From contig CACAWS010000003.1 of NCBI GenBank assembly GCA_902536295.1, positions 1 through 41,605 on the forward strand: DNA of 41,605 nt. Direction: 5' to 3'. Both the position numbers and the translations under genes were made by a program. How positions within the stretch are numbered: position 1 is the stretch's first letter; each line of letters starts with the position of its first letter. The notes under the pieces were generated by a model, which ran no database searches, was not told the DNA's origin, and saw nothing but the letters and a program-made list of their open reading frames with translations. Origin of the DNA: an uncultured SAR86 cluster bacterium. GTDB lineage: Bacteria > Pseudomonadota > Gammaproteobacteria > Magnimaribacterales > AG-339-G14. Shown here piece after piece: positions 34,520 through 41,605 of the stretch.

Positions 34520-35114
34520 AAAACATCCTTTAAAAAAAGAAATTTTTTTTCTAATTGAAAAGGATAAGGATTTAGAAAATTTATTTCTTGATAACTGCGA
34601 CTTTAAAAAATTTAAACGTCCAAAAGGATATGAAGGACTGGTAAGACTAATAACCGAACAACAATTATCAGTAGCATCCGCCAGAGCTATTTTTCTGAGA
34701 ATTAAAAAAAATCTTAAAAGTTTTAAACCAGAAGAATTCTTAAAATTATCAGATCAAATCCTTAAGGAAACTGGTTTAAGCAGACAAAAAATTTTATATT
34801 GTAGAATCCTTGCAGAATCGATTAAGAGTAAACAACTTAATTTTAGAAAACTGCATAAAATGGATGATGAAGAACTAAAAAAAAATCTTCTAAAAATCAA
34901 GGGGATAGGTGAATGGACAGCAGAATGCTATATGCTAGCTTCCTTGGATAGGCCTGATATTTGGCCGGTAAAGGATTTAGGTTTACAAGTAGCAGTTCAG
35001 AGAATTAAAAATTTAAAAAAAAGACCTTCAGAAGAAAAAATGGAAAAAATTAGCAAGATATGGAAACCATATAGATCAACAGTTGCTAACGTGTTATGGG
35101 CGTCTTATGACTAA
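34485..35114 (+). CDS. AlkA-like DNA-3-methyladenine glycosylase II (HhH-GPD)
   Basis: A base-excision DNA glycosylase of 209 residues. It has the RLITEQQLSVASARAIF segment, the helix-hairpin-helix LLKIKGIGEWTAECYML (about 128-144) and, 18 residues on, the catalytic Asp in IWPVKDLGLQVAVQRI. The C-terminal WKPYRSTVANVLWAS is also typical. It lacks the N-terminal beta domain of E. coli AlkA, like the shorter single-domain members. It probably removes alkylated purines. The ATG at 34485 lies inside the preceding gene. Confidence 0.9.
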   Translation: MQKNYSRLKVLEKHPLKKEIFFLIEKDKDLENLFLDNCDFKKFKRPKGYEGLVRLITEQQLSVASARAIFLRIKKNLKSFKPEEFLKLSDQILKETGLSRQKILYCRILAESIKSKQLNFRKLHKMDDEELKKNLLKIKGIGEWTAECYMLASLDRPDIWPVKDLGLQVAVQRIKNLKKRPSEEKMEKISKIWKPYRSTVANVLWASYD

Positions 35115-35224
35115 TTTGAAAAAAAAAGTATTAAGAAAGTAAACTAGAACAGCAATATTGATATATTTTAAGAATCAATGATTTTATAAAAAAATTTTTT
35201 AGAAAACTTAATTACAATTTATAT

Positions 35225-35680
35225 ATGTACAAAAGAGAACACAAAAAATTACAGGAGCTTCAAGTTATACAAGCTTCTAATTTTTTACTTCTTTCCAAGT
35301 TGTTTTCGAATTTAACAATTAATAATAATTTTCGTTTCCACCTTCCAATGTCAAGTGAGAAGGAAAGAAAATTATCTAAAATAAATTTTAATCTAAAAAA
35401 AATTTCAAAATATACTTCTAACCTAGAAATAGTTATGGAATCCCCTTTAACTAAAAAAGATATAAAATTAAATTTAAGAATTTATCACGAAGCTAAATTG
35501 GCTGAAGTTACAAGGTTTCAAAATTTTCATATCAGTTTATTGGAAATTTTTCCTACTAATTTAAAATTTGGTTTTTCAAAAGATGAAAGATTACAGTGGA
35601 ATTCTTTTACAAAAGAATTTTTAAATTTATGCTTAAAAGAAGGAAGATCTATTGAAACTTTTATACCTTCATGGATTTAA
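35225..35680 (+). CDS. DUF1249 family protein (YqiB-like)
   Basis: A 151-residue protein of unknown function matching E. coli YqiB. Family features are the start LQVIQASNFLLLSKL, the central LRIYHEAKLAEVTRFQNF and the C-terminal RLQWNSFTKEFLNLCLKEG. E. coli has nudF-yqiB-cpdA-yqiA-parE; here yqiB leads straight into yqiA with a 29-base overlap, and nudF, cpdA and parE are not present. The 110-base gap before it holds a weak six-base dyad (ATTGAT/ATCAAT near 35157-35179) and A/T runs, but no clear promoter. Confidence 0.85.
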   Translation: MYKREHKKLQELQVIQASNFLLLSKLFSNLTINNNFRFHLPMSSEKERKLSKINFNLKKISKYTSNLEIVMESPLTKKDIKLNLRIYHEAKLAEVTRFQNFHISLLEIFPTNLKFGFSKDERLQWNSFTKEFLNLCLKEGRSIETFIPSWI

Positions 35681-36218
35681 TAGTTCACCGGAATCAACTA
35701 AAGCTAAAATTTTTTCGCAATTTTTATCTAAAAATAATAAAGCAAAGGTATTAATTCCAACCCTTCCTTACTCGCCAAAAGACACAATTGAGTTACTCAG
35801 TAACATGGTAGAAAAGGAAAAATCTCAAATTTCAATAATCGGTAGTTCATTGGGCGGCCTTTACGCTTCTTTTATAAGTGAAAAATACAAGATTAAAAGT
35901 GTTGTAATTAATCCTGTTGTACCTAATCACCTAAAAAAAATGGAGAGCATAATTGGTGAACATATTAATTTTCATACCAAAGAAAAAAACTTTTTCTCCC
36001 AATCCGATTACAATGAATTATTTGCTTGCTCCATAAGTAAATTAACTAATCCTCTTAATCATTTATGTCTTGTTCAATTAGGAGATGAAGTATTAGATCA
36101 TACTTTGACGTTAGAATATTTTAAAAATTCGTTTGCTTTAATTGAGAATGGAGGAAACCATCAATTTGATAGTTTTGAAAGATATTTACAATTGATAGTG
36201 GATTTTATGATGAATTGA
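35652..36218 (+). CDS. yqiA: YqiA/YcfP-family alpha/beta hydrolase
   Basis: A small esterase-type hydrolase of 188 residues. It opens LLYLHGFNSSPES (oxyanion region), has the nucleophile elbow GSSLGGLYA with Ser at about residue 64, and a C-terminal GGNHQFDSF with the probable catalytic His. YqiA of E. coli is an esterase with preference for short acyl and CoA thioesters; the natural substrate is unknown. The start is TTG at 35652, with AGGAAG upstream inside yqiB; no ATG gives the full fold. Its TGA stop forms the first bases of an NtrC-like site. Confidence 0.9.
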   Translation: MKLLYLHGFNSSPESTKAKIFSQFLSKNNKAKVLIPTLPYSPKDTIELLSNMVEKEKSQISIIGSSLGGLYASFISEKYKIKSVVINPVVPNHLKKMESIIGEHINFHTKEKNFFSQSDYNELFACSISKLTNPLNHLCLVQLGDEVLDHTLTLEYFKNSFALIENGGNHQFDSFERYLQLIVDFMMN

Positions 36219-36232
36219 CCAAAATTAGTGCA
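36216..36232 (+). promoter_or_regulatory. NtrC-like site 1 upstream of glnII
   Basis: The 17-mer TGACCAAAATTAGTGCA resembles the enteric NtrC enhancer consensus TGCACY-N5-RGTGCA. The right half, AGTGCA, is a perfect match and the left half, TGACCA, is poor. It starts at the yqiA stop codon and lies 93 bases before the glnII ATG. Together with site 2 it forms a symmetric pair. Assignment by eye; NtrC binding is inferred from similarity and from the ntrBC genes downstream. Confidence 0.45.
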
Positions 36233-36266
36233 TTTTAAGTATCAAAAAAATACAAAAAATGCACTA
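36226..36266. repeat. Large dyad in the glnII upstream region
   Basis: TAGTGCATTTT (36226-36236) and its exact reverse complement AAAATGCACTA (36256-36266) flank 19 bases. Inside, GTAT (36239-36242) pairs with ATAC (36250-36253) after two mismatched A-A positions. It can be read as a DNA operator dyad or as an RNA stem-loop after yqiA. No T run follows the stem on the plus strand, so a classical terminator is unlikely. The outer arms contain the perfect halves of the two NtrC-like sites. Confidence 0.8.
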
Positions 36267-36276
36267 GAATTAACCA
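36260..36276 (+). promoter_or_regulatory. NtrC-like site 2, overlapping the glnII -35 region
   Basis: TGCACTAGAATTAACCA has a perfect left NtrC half-site (TGCACT) and a degenerate right half (TAACCA). It is the near mirror image of site 1: the two perfect halves face each other. The last bases overlap the proposed -35 box at 36270-36275, so a bound protein could block a sigma-70 promoter, as NtrC does at glnAp1 in E. coli. Evidence is similarity by eye only. Confidence 0.45.
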
Positions 36277-36298
36277 TTTTGTTTGATATTATTATAAA
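36270..36298 (+). promoter_or_regulatory. Possible sigma-70 promoter of glnII
   Basis: TTAACC (36270-36275) and TATAAA (36293-36298) are spaced 17 bases apart. The -35 matches TTGACA at four of six positions. Initiation near 36305 would give a short leader carrying the AGGAGA ribosome site (36315-36320) before the ATG at 36325. I looked for a sigma-54 promoter (GG-N10-GC) in the intergenic region and did not see one. Confidence 0.4.
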
Positions 36299-36324
36299 TT
36301 CGATAAATAAATTTAGGAGACAAT

Positions 36325-37305
36325 ATGTCAGATTTCAAAACTTACGAATACATCTGGTTAGATGGTTACACACCAGAAGCAAATATGAGGAGTAAAGTTA
36401 AAGCTACCGATGATGATACCCCACCAGATTGGTCTTTTGACGGTTCTTCAACTCAACAAGCAGAAGGTGGAAGCTCAGATTGTTTATTACTTCCTGTGCA
36501 AACATACTCAAACCCTCATGGACATGATTTAGTCATGACTCAGGTTCATGCTGCTGATCATACAACTCACCCTTCCAACTTTAGAGCTGCAGCGGCTGAA
36601 GTTGTAACAGATGAATGGTGGTTTGGTTTTGAGCAAGAATTTTTCTTCACTGACCCTAAAACAGGTGAACCTCTTGGCTGGGAAGATGGCACACCAAGAG
36701 AACAAGGTGAATATTATTGTGGAGTTGGCGCAAGTAATGTTGTGGGAAGAGAAATATCTGATGCTCACTTAGAAGCATGCCTTGAATTAGGGATTACACT
36801 TACTGGTACTAATGCAGAAGTTGCTTTGGGCCAATGGGAATATCAATGCTTTGGTAAAGGAATTAAAGCAGCTGATGACCTTTGGGTTAGCAGATACATG
36901 CTTTTCAAAATAGCTGAAGAATTCGGCGTGGGAGTGAACATTCATCCAAAACCTAAGACAGGGGATTGGAATGGATCTGGTATGCACACAAACTTTTCAA
37001 ATGAAGAAATGAGAAGTAAAGGCTCTAAAGAATTATTTGAGTCCATGTGCGAAAAATTGGGTAAAGTCCACAAAGATGGAATAGCTTCTTATGGTTCAGA
37101 TAATGATATGAGACTTACTGGCCTGCACGAAACTCAGAAAATTACTGAATTTTCATATGGAGTAAGTGATAGAGGAGCTAGTATAAGGATACCTGTTTAC
37201 ACGGTTGAACACGATTGGAACGGATATTTAGAAGACAGAAGACCTGCTTCAAATGCAGATCCGTACAAAATTCTTGCTCACATTGTTGGAACTTTAACAA
37301 AATAA
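36325..37305 (+). CDS. glnII: Glutamine synthetase type II (GlnII, eukaryote-like)
   Basis: This enzyme condenses glutamate and ammonium into glutamine using ATP. It is the short type II form (326 residues), not the ~470-residue GSI usual in gammaproteobacteria. Motifs in order are WSFDGSSTQQAEGG, WWFGFEQEFFF (metal Glu), NAEVALGQWEYQ, NGSGMHTNFSNEEMR, ASYGSDNDMRLTGLHET, FSYGVSDRGASIRIP and GYLEDRRPASNADPY, all characteristic of GSII. It lacks the adenylylation site of GSI, so GlnE control should not apply. An AGGAGA lies five bases before the ATG. It precedes ntrB-ntrC by 135 bases on the same strand, suggesting nitrogen control; two NtrC-like sites lie upstream. Confidence 0.96.
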   Translation: MSDFKTYEYIWLDGYTPEANMRSKVKATDDDTPPDWSFDGSSTQQAEGGSSDCLLLPVQTYSNPHGHDLVMTQVHAADHTTHPSNFRAAAAEVVTDEWWFGFEQEFFFTDPKTGEPLGWEDGTPREQGEYYCGVGASNVVGREISDAHLEACLELGITLTGTNAEVALGQWEYQCFGKGIKAADDLWVSRYMLFKIAEEFGVGVNIHPKPKTGDWNGSGMHTNFSNEEMRSKGSKELFESMCEKLGKVHKDGIASYGSDNDMRLTGLHETQKITEFSYGVSDRGASIRIPVYTVEHDWNGYLEDRRPASNADPYKILAHIVGTLTK

Positions 37306-37316
37306 AACCTTAGTTA

Positions 37317-37354
37317 AATTTGAAACTCTTCTTTATCATGGAGAGTTTCAAATT
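37317..37354. repeat. Perfect 13-bp hairpin between glnII and ntrB
   Basis: AATTTGAAACTCT (37317-37329) and its exact reverse complement AGAGTTTCAAATT (37342-37354) are separated by 12 bases. It begins 11 bases after the glnII stop and ends 86 bases before ntrB. No T run follows on the plus strand, so it is not a textbook intrinsic terminator. It may stabilise the glnII mRNA 3' end, limit read-through to ntrBC, or be an operator dyad. The rest of the 135-base gap is AT-rich with no other clear signal. Confidence 0.75.
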
Positions 37355-37440
37355 AGGACAAAAGATAATGAGAGAAATATTCTCAAACACAATCTCGTCT
37401 ATAACTAATTTCATTATTTTAAAACTAAAAACTTTAATTA

Positions 37441-38553
37441 ATGATTGTGGAAAAAGATAATTTACAATCCTTCTCAAAATTTGCCTTAGACTCTGTTTCT
37501 TCAAAGTTACTTATTGTGAGTAAAGATCTCAAAGTGACTTACTTAAATAAAGCTGCTGAAGATTTTTTAAATATTTCTTTAGAAGATGCAGAAGGAAAAA
37601 TAATTTCTAAGGTTTTTCACGAAAAGCCTAAAAATGATCTTGAGCTTCAAGAATTGTTTGAAAATAAGAAACATTTAAAAAGACATATCACAACATTGTT
37701 TTTAAAAAATAATTTAAAAAAGAAGACTTCTTTCGTAGCAACTTATTTCGAAGATAAAAACCAAGATGAGTATATTGTTTTTGAATTTTTTGATAACGAT
37801 AAATCATCGATGGATTCTAAACGAGAGCGTCGCTTTAAGGGCGATGTAATAACAAATGCTTTTTCAAAAGTTTTGGCTCATGAGATAAAAAATCCTTTAA
37901 GTGGAATTAAGGGCTCAGCACAATTATTGATGAATAAAGTTGAAGATCCTGAAAATAGAGAATTTTTAAACATAATTCTTAAAGAAACTGATCGAATCAC
38001 AAAAATTATAGATCAAGTCTCTAAAAAGAATTTTCAATTAAATCAAAAGCCTTTAAATGTGCATGCTATTTTAGAAAAAATTCCCAACTTTGTTGATTCT
38101 TTAAATCTTACGGAAGTTTCAGTTGAAAGAGATTATGACCCGAGTATTCCTCTACTTAACGTCGACGATAATCTGTTAGGACAAGTTTTTTATAATCTCG
38201 CACGAAATTCAGTTGAAGCGATAGATTCTAGTAAAAAAGGAAATAAATTAATTTTAAGAACTAGGATAATCTATGAAACATTTATCAATAAAACTTTTCA
38301 TAAATCAGCTTGTTTAATTGAAATTTCAGATAATGGCCCAGGAATACCAGATGATCTGATAGATTCAATATTTTTTCCTCTAGTTTCTACTAAAGAAATT
38401 ACATCTGGTTTAGGACTTGCTATAGCAAGAGGTATAATTAATCAGCACAAAGGCGAAATTGATTGCATCAGTGATTCCAAAGGAACAACCTTTTCAGTAA
38501 TTCTCCCGATTGAAGAAAATTCAGAATTTTTAAAGGAGGAATTAAATGCCTAG
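37441..38553 (+). CDS. ntrB: NtrB (GlnL), nitrogen-regulation histidine kinase
   Basis: A soluble two-component kinase that phosphorylates or dephosphorylates NtrC according to nitrogen status, classically through PII. The 370 residues show an N-terminal PAS-like domain (about 15-120), the H-box VLAHEIKNPLSGIKG with His147, and a HATPase domain with NLARNSVEAI (N box), ISDNGPGIP (G1) and TSGLGLAIARGI (G2). There are no membrane helices. It overlaps ntrC by eight bases. Pairing with an NtrC that has a sigma-54 activator domain supports NtrB over other PAS kinases. Confidence 0.94.
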   Translation: MIVEKDNLQSFSKFALDSVSSKLLIVSKDLKVTYLNKAAEDFLNISLEDAEGKIISKVFHEKPKNDLELQELFENKKHLKRHITTLFLKNNLKKKTSFVATYFEDKNQDEYIVFEFFDNDKSSMDSKRERRFKGDVITNAFSKVLAHEIKNPLSGIKGSAQLLMNKVEDPENREFLNIILKETDRITKIIDQVSKKNFQLNQKPLNVHAILEKIPNFVDSLNLTEVSVERDYDPSIPLLNVDDNLLGQVFYNLARNSVEAIDSSKKGNKLILRTRIIYETFINKTFHKSACLIEISDNGPGIPDDLIDSIFFPLVSTKEITSGLGLAIARGIINQHKGEIDCISDSKGTTFSVILPIEENSEFLKEELNA

Positions 38554-39943
38554 ACCAAAGAAAGTATGGATAGCTGACGACGATGAGTCTATAAGATTCA
38601 TTTTAGAAAGAGGCTTGATAGATGCAGGCTTTCATGTGAACGTATTTGAAGACGGCAACGAGGTAGTAAACCATTTAGAAATTGAAAAACCTCACGTTCT
38701 TTTAACTGACTTAAAAATGCCTGGAAGAGACGGAATGGATCTTCTAGATACTTTTAAAAATGAGTACCCAAATATTCCAGTTATTATGATGACAGCTCAT
38801 TCAGATCTTGACACGACTGTTGAAGCTTTTGAAAGTGGAGCCTGGGACTATATTGCAAAACCCTTTGATTTGAATGGAGCAATAGACAAAATAACCAAAG
38901 CTCTGAGCGAGAAAAAAAAGAATCAAAAAATATCATCCTCTAAAGAAGAGATTGATTTAAAAAGTGGAAAACTGATTGGGAAATCTAATGTGATGCAAGA
39001 TTTATTTAACTCTATAGGTAAACTGTCACATTCTAATAGCACAGTGCTTTTATACGGAGAATCTGGAACGGGAAAGGAATTAGTCGCAAGGGCCATATAT
39101 GAACACTCCGATAGACAAAAAAAGAAATTAATTTCTTTAAATATGGCCGACATTCCAATCGAATTATTGGAATCAGAGTTGTTTGGATATGAAAAGGGAG
39201 CTTTTACAGGGGCTTCTCAAAAAAAATTAGGTAGATTCGAACAAGCTCATGAAGGAACCTTATTCTTAGATGAAATAGGAGATATGCCCTTTGAAACGCA
39301 GACAAGAATTTTAAGAGTTTTATCTTCAGGTGAGTTTTATAGAATAGGCGGAACAGATCCTGTAAAAGTAGATGTAAGAATAATTGCTGCGACCAATCAA
39401 AATCTCAACGATAAGGTTAAATCCGGTGCTTTTCGAGAAGATTTATTTCACCGTTTGAATGTCATCCGTATTGCCCTTCCCCCTCTTAGAGAGAGAAAAG
39501 AAGATATTCCTTTACTAGCCAATTACTTTCTAAATAAATATAGTGACGAACTAAAGTCAGAGCCAAAAATTCTTTCTAGCGAAGTTGAAGAACTGTTTAG
39601 ACATTTAATTTGGCCTGGAAATGTTCTTCAACTACAAAACTTGTGTCATTCTTTGACAGTTCTTTCTTCTGCTCAAGAAATTGTCATGTCTGATCTCCCC
39701 AACGATTTGATAATTCAAAAAAAAGGGCCAGATTTGACATGGAACGATATGCTTGAAACTTGGGCTTCGAAAGAGCTATTAAATGGAGAAGATCATATTC
39801 TGAACTCTACCGTTCCAATTTTTGAAAAAACTCTAATTAAAGTTGCCTTAAAAGCCTCTAAAGGAAAAAAAAGTGAGGCTGCAAAATTATTGGGCTGGGG
39901 ACGAAATACTCTTGCCAGAAAAATGCAAGAACTTGATTTTTAA
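38546..39943 (+). CDS. ntrC: NtrC (GlnG), sigma-54-dependent response regulator
   Basis: A full three-domain activator of 465 residues. The receiver (1-120) has the acidic pocket Asp11-13, phospho-acceptor Asp55 (LLTDLKMPG) and Lys105 (IAKPFD). The AAA+ domain (about 145-370) has Walker A GESGTGKELVARAI, the sigma-54 contact loop GAFTGA, Walker B GTLFLDEIGDMP and the VDVRIIAATNQ and FREDLFHRLNVIRI segments. A Fis-type helix-turn-helix ends the protein (KSEAAKLLGWGRNTLARKMQEL). A perfect AAGGAGG (38533-38539) sits six bases before the ATG inside ntrB, suggesting NtrC is translated well. The intact GAFTGA implies that rpoN exists in this genome. Confidence 0.96.
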   Translation: MPRPKKVWIADDDESIRFILERGLIDAGFHVNVFEDGNEVVNHLEIEKPHVLLTDLKMPGRDGMDLLDTFKNEYPNIPVIMMTAHSDLDTTVEAFESGAWDYIAKPFDLNGAIDKITKALSEKKKNQKISSSKEEIDLKSGKLIGKSNVMQDLFNSIGKLSHSNSTVLLYGESGTGKELVARAIYEHSDRQKKKLISLNMADIPIELLESELFGYEKGAFTGASQKKLGRFEQAHEGTLFLDEIGDMPFETQTRILRVLSSGEFYRIGGTDPVKVDVRIIAATNQNLNDKVKSGAFREDLFHRLNVIRIALPPLRERKEDIPLLANYFLNKYSDELKSEPKILSSEVEELFRHLIWPGNVLQLQNLCHSLTVLSSAQEIVMSDLPNDLIIQKKGPDLTWNDMLETWASKELLNGEDHILNSTVPIFEKTLIKVALKASKGKKSEAAKLLGWGRNTLARKMQELDF

Positions 39944-39961
39944 TTCAAGAAATCAAAAAAA

Positions 39962-41605
39962 TTAATCTTTATTTGATTTGCTATTTGAATTGCAATCCGA
40001 AGGGAGGTTGATGGTAGGATTTTTGTCGAAAAATCCTGTAGGAATCAGGTGAAATCCGCAATATTCTACTGGCATAACTGGCCAATCTTCAGGCCTAGGA
40101 ATATGAGTTACTCCAAAAGTTATCCAGGTTACTAAATCACACTCACTTATATCTCTATTTTTCGAAGTGAGCTCTGATAGCCCTCCTTCACCTCCATGCA
40201 TCACAGTATGTGTTCCTGCAGCATACATCTCTTTGGCTTCATATGGCGTTGCCCAAAGATTATGTTTAGCAAAAGAAGCTCTTTTACCAACAATAGACTT
40301 AGGTCCTGACATCAAAGTAGGGCTGTTGCCTGGTAAAATTTTATAAGCAGTAGAGTTTCCTATTTTATTCTTCACTTTTCCATTAACAATTTTCCAAGTT
40401 CTACTTGTACTTGGGTCTATGTTTCTCTTTGCCTCATTTTCATTTTTTAAATGTTTTGAAATTGCTTTAAATTGTAACTCTGATGAATTTTCAAAATCAT
40501 TTGAAACCGGTTTAACATTAGTCTCAAAAAGTTGATTTTCTCCGCCATCTAAAAACCAATCTAATCTGACATTGAATAAATGTTGGTGAATTGGAGAAAC
40601 TATCTCTTCTGTAAGCTTCATATCTTGAGCGTCGTTGTGAACTTTCTCATTAAATGCGCTGACTCCTACTATTCCAGTAAGTTTCATTTCGAGTTGAATA
40701 GTTCCATCTAAATATAAATACCAAAAAACTCCATAATCATAATTACCAACAGTTGAAAAAGAACTTATTACTAAACGTCTTGATCTTCTAGCCTCACTAA
40801 AACCCTCTCCAAAAGTATTAGAATGTTTCCATTGAATGCCAAAATCTTCCTCATGCAAACATATAGCATTTTCGATAATTTTGACTGTACCATCAGAGTT
40901 AAGTTGATTCGAATCTATATAAAAAATTTCTCCAAGGCAGTCACAACCTAATTTTAGTGAATTGGCCAAAGAGCCAAAAGCATATTCTGTTCCGTCATGA
41001 ACGGCTTTCCATGAGTGCATAGGGTCTGACGATCCATACGGAACTACCATTTCTGACATTGCAGCCCTGTATAAAATAGGTCTATCTTGACAAGCAACGT
41101 TATGAAGAACCAGGCCAGAAATTGGATCAATTGAAACTCTAAGATTCCAACCCTCCCAAGAGATAAAATTATCTTCAACTTCAAAACCTGTTCCGTTAGG
41201 TTGAGTTATATTGATTTCTTTGGGTTTTGTTCTCAGAAATTCTTGAGAACCTTCGTCATATCTTGCGCCTGCGTCTGGAATTTTTGTTACACCATGATCC
41301 TCAATTTCAACTACTTTCATCTCTGTAAGATCAACATGCGCTATTAGCCCAGTTATTGGTCTTGCGTAGGCATTGTCTTCAGGACTTTCTTTAATAAATG
41401 AAATAGCTTTTAGAGCGCGATGACCTGGCTTAATGTGTTTATTTACCATTCCTCCACCTGGCCAAGGATCAATCTGTATTAAATCTAAATCTTTTATGTC
41501 TCTTTTCTTTAAAGCTTCGATGTAGTCTTTATTTTCTAATACCAACATGATTGCTGAAAAGATTTCATTTTCGTTATAAGTTGGTTGTGCGGATGGAGAA
41601 AGTTG
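39962..41605 (-). CDS. Copper-containing primary amine oxidase (5'-truncated)
   Basis: This copper/topaquinone enzyme oxidises primary amines to aldehydes with release of ammonia and H2O2. The frame stays open to the window edge, so the N-terminus is missing; an ATG at 41548 is internal. Counting from that Met, the topaquinone precursor is Tyr270 in VGNYDYGVFWYLYLDGT, the catalytic base Asp185 in AVHDGTEYAFG, and the copper ligands are His321 and His323 (SPIHQHLFNVRLDW) and His482 (GVTHIPRPEDWPVMP). LGCDCLGEI and CLHEEDFGIQWKH also match bacterial enzymes such as that of Arthrobacter. No signal peptide can be judged. It converges on ntrC with 18 bases between stops. Confidence 0.95.
   Translation of the reverse strand, partial: QLSPSAQPTYNENEIFSAIMLVLENKDYIEALKKRDIKDLDLIQIDPWPGGGMVNKHIKPGHRALKAISFIKESPEDNAYARPITGLIAHVDLTEMKVVEIEDHGVTKIPDAGARYDEGSQEFLRTKPKEINITQPNGTGFEVEDNFISWEGWNLRVSIDPISGLVLHNVACQDRPILYRAAMSEMVVPYGSSDPMHSWKAVHDGTEYAFGSLANSLKLGCDCLGEIFYIDSNQLNSDGTVKIIENAICLHEEDFGIQWKHSNTFGEGFSEARRSRRLVISSFSTVGNYDYGVFWYLYLDGTIQLEMKLTGIVGVSAFNEKVHNDAQDMKLTEEIVSPIHQHLFNVRLDWFLDGGENQLFETNVKPVSNDFENSSELQFKAISKHLKNENEAKRNIDPSTSRTWKIVNGKVKNKIGNSTAYKILPGNSPTLMSGPKSIVGKRASFAKHNLWATPYEAKEMYAAGTHTVMHGGEGGLSELTSKNRDISECDLVTWITFGVTHIPRPEDWPVMPVEYCGFHLIPTGFFDKNPTINLPSDCNSNSKSNKD

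Noticed and set aside
39925-39965. TTGATTT/AAATCAA dyad at the ntrC-amine oxidase junction as a terminator
   Set aside because: The stem is short, AT-only around one G-C pair, partly inside ntrC, and lacks a proper T run on the plus strand.
1-41605. CRISPR arrays, tRNA/rRNA genes, insertion sequences, toxin-antitoxin or phage genes
   Set aside because: No regularly spaced repeats, cloverleaf-like sequences, transposase motifs or terminal repeats were seen by eye; nearly all sequence is explained by housekeeping genes.

Overview
The window is an AT-rich (about one third G+C by eye), densely packed stretch of a bacterial chromosome with 43 protein genes, no gap above about 140 bases, and no tRNA, rRNA, CRISPR array or mobile element that I can see. 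Gene order is that of a gammaproteobacterium: murU-amgK next to lptD-surA-pdxA-rsmA-apaH, then cca, folB/tsaD divergent from rpsU-yqeY, gmk-rpoZ-spoT-ridA-recG, rubredoxin divergent from ubiA, and a yqiB-yqiA pair all match blocks known from Pseudomonas and enterics. The low G+C, overlapping genes and accessory genes (H+/Na+-pyrophosphatase, spinster-type MFS, HSDL2-like SDR, copper amine oxidase, type II glutamine synthetase) suggest a streamlined marine lineage such as SAR86. That placement is inference, not proof.

Layout. 1-1945 (+): end of purH, then purD. 1949-9258 (-): a nine-gene block SDR-amgK-murU-rpe-DUF192-trpE-trpG-trpD-trpC with gaps below 15 bases or overlaps, linking peptidoglycan recycling, the pentose phosphate pathway and tryptophan synthesis. 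9328-19654 (+): lptD, surA (outer membrane assembly), pdxA (vitamin B6), rsmA, apaH, cca (RNA and nucleotide housekeeping), a pteridine-reductase-like SDR, an ACAD10/11-type phosphotransferase and a spinster-like transporter. 19651-21492 (-): folK, folB, tsaD. 21577-22252 (+): rpsU, yqeY. 22241-23394 (-): riboflavin synthase, pyrE. 23422-28987 (+): gmk, rpoZ, spoT, ridA, recG. 29006-32478 (-): pyrophosphatase, dicarboxylate/amino acid symporter, rubredoxin. 32523-36218 (+): ubiA, a COG3146 acyltransferase-like protein, an AlkA-like glycosylase, yqiB, yqiA. 36325-39943 (+): type II glutamine synthetase followed by ntrB-ntrC. 39962-41605 (-): a copper amine oxidase cut by the window edge.

Most of this is ordinary housekeeping. 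The most distinctive part is the nitrogen region at 36.2-40 kb: a eukaryote-like GSII sits where gammaproteobacteria usually carry GSI glnA, directly before ntrBC. Its promoter region holds two NtrC-like 17-mers arranged as a large dyad, with no visible sigma-54 promoter, and an amine oxidase that would release ammonium converges on it. Other points worth checking are eroded or replaced key residues in otherwise normal enzymes: the Asp of the TrpD glycine loop, the LptD disulfide cysteines and the HD domain of Cca. Several members of conserved operons are also absent (apaG, plsY, dnaG, cpdA, parE). I did not find a convincing undescribed multi-gene system.
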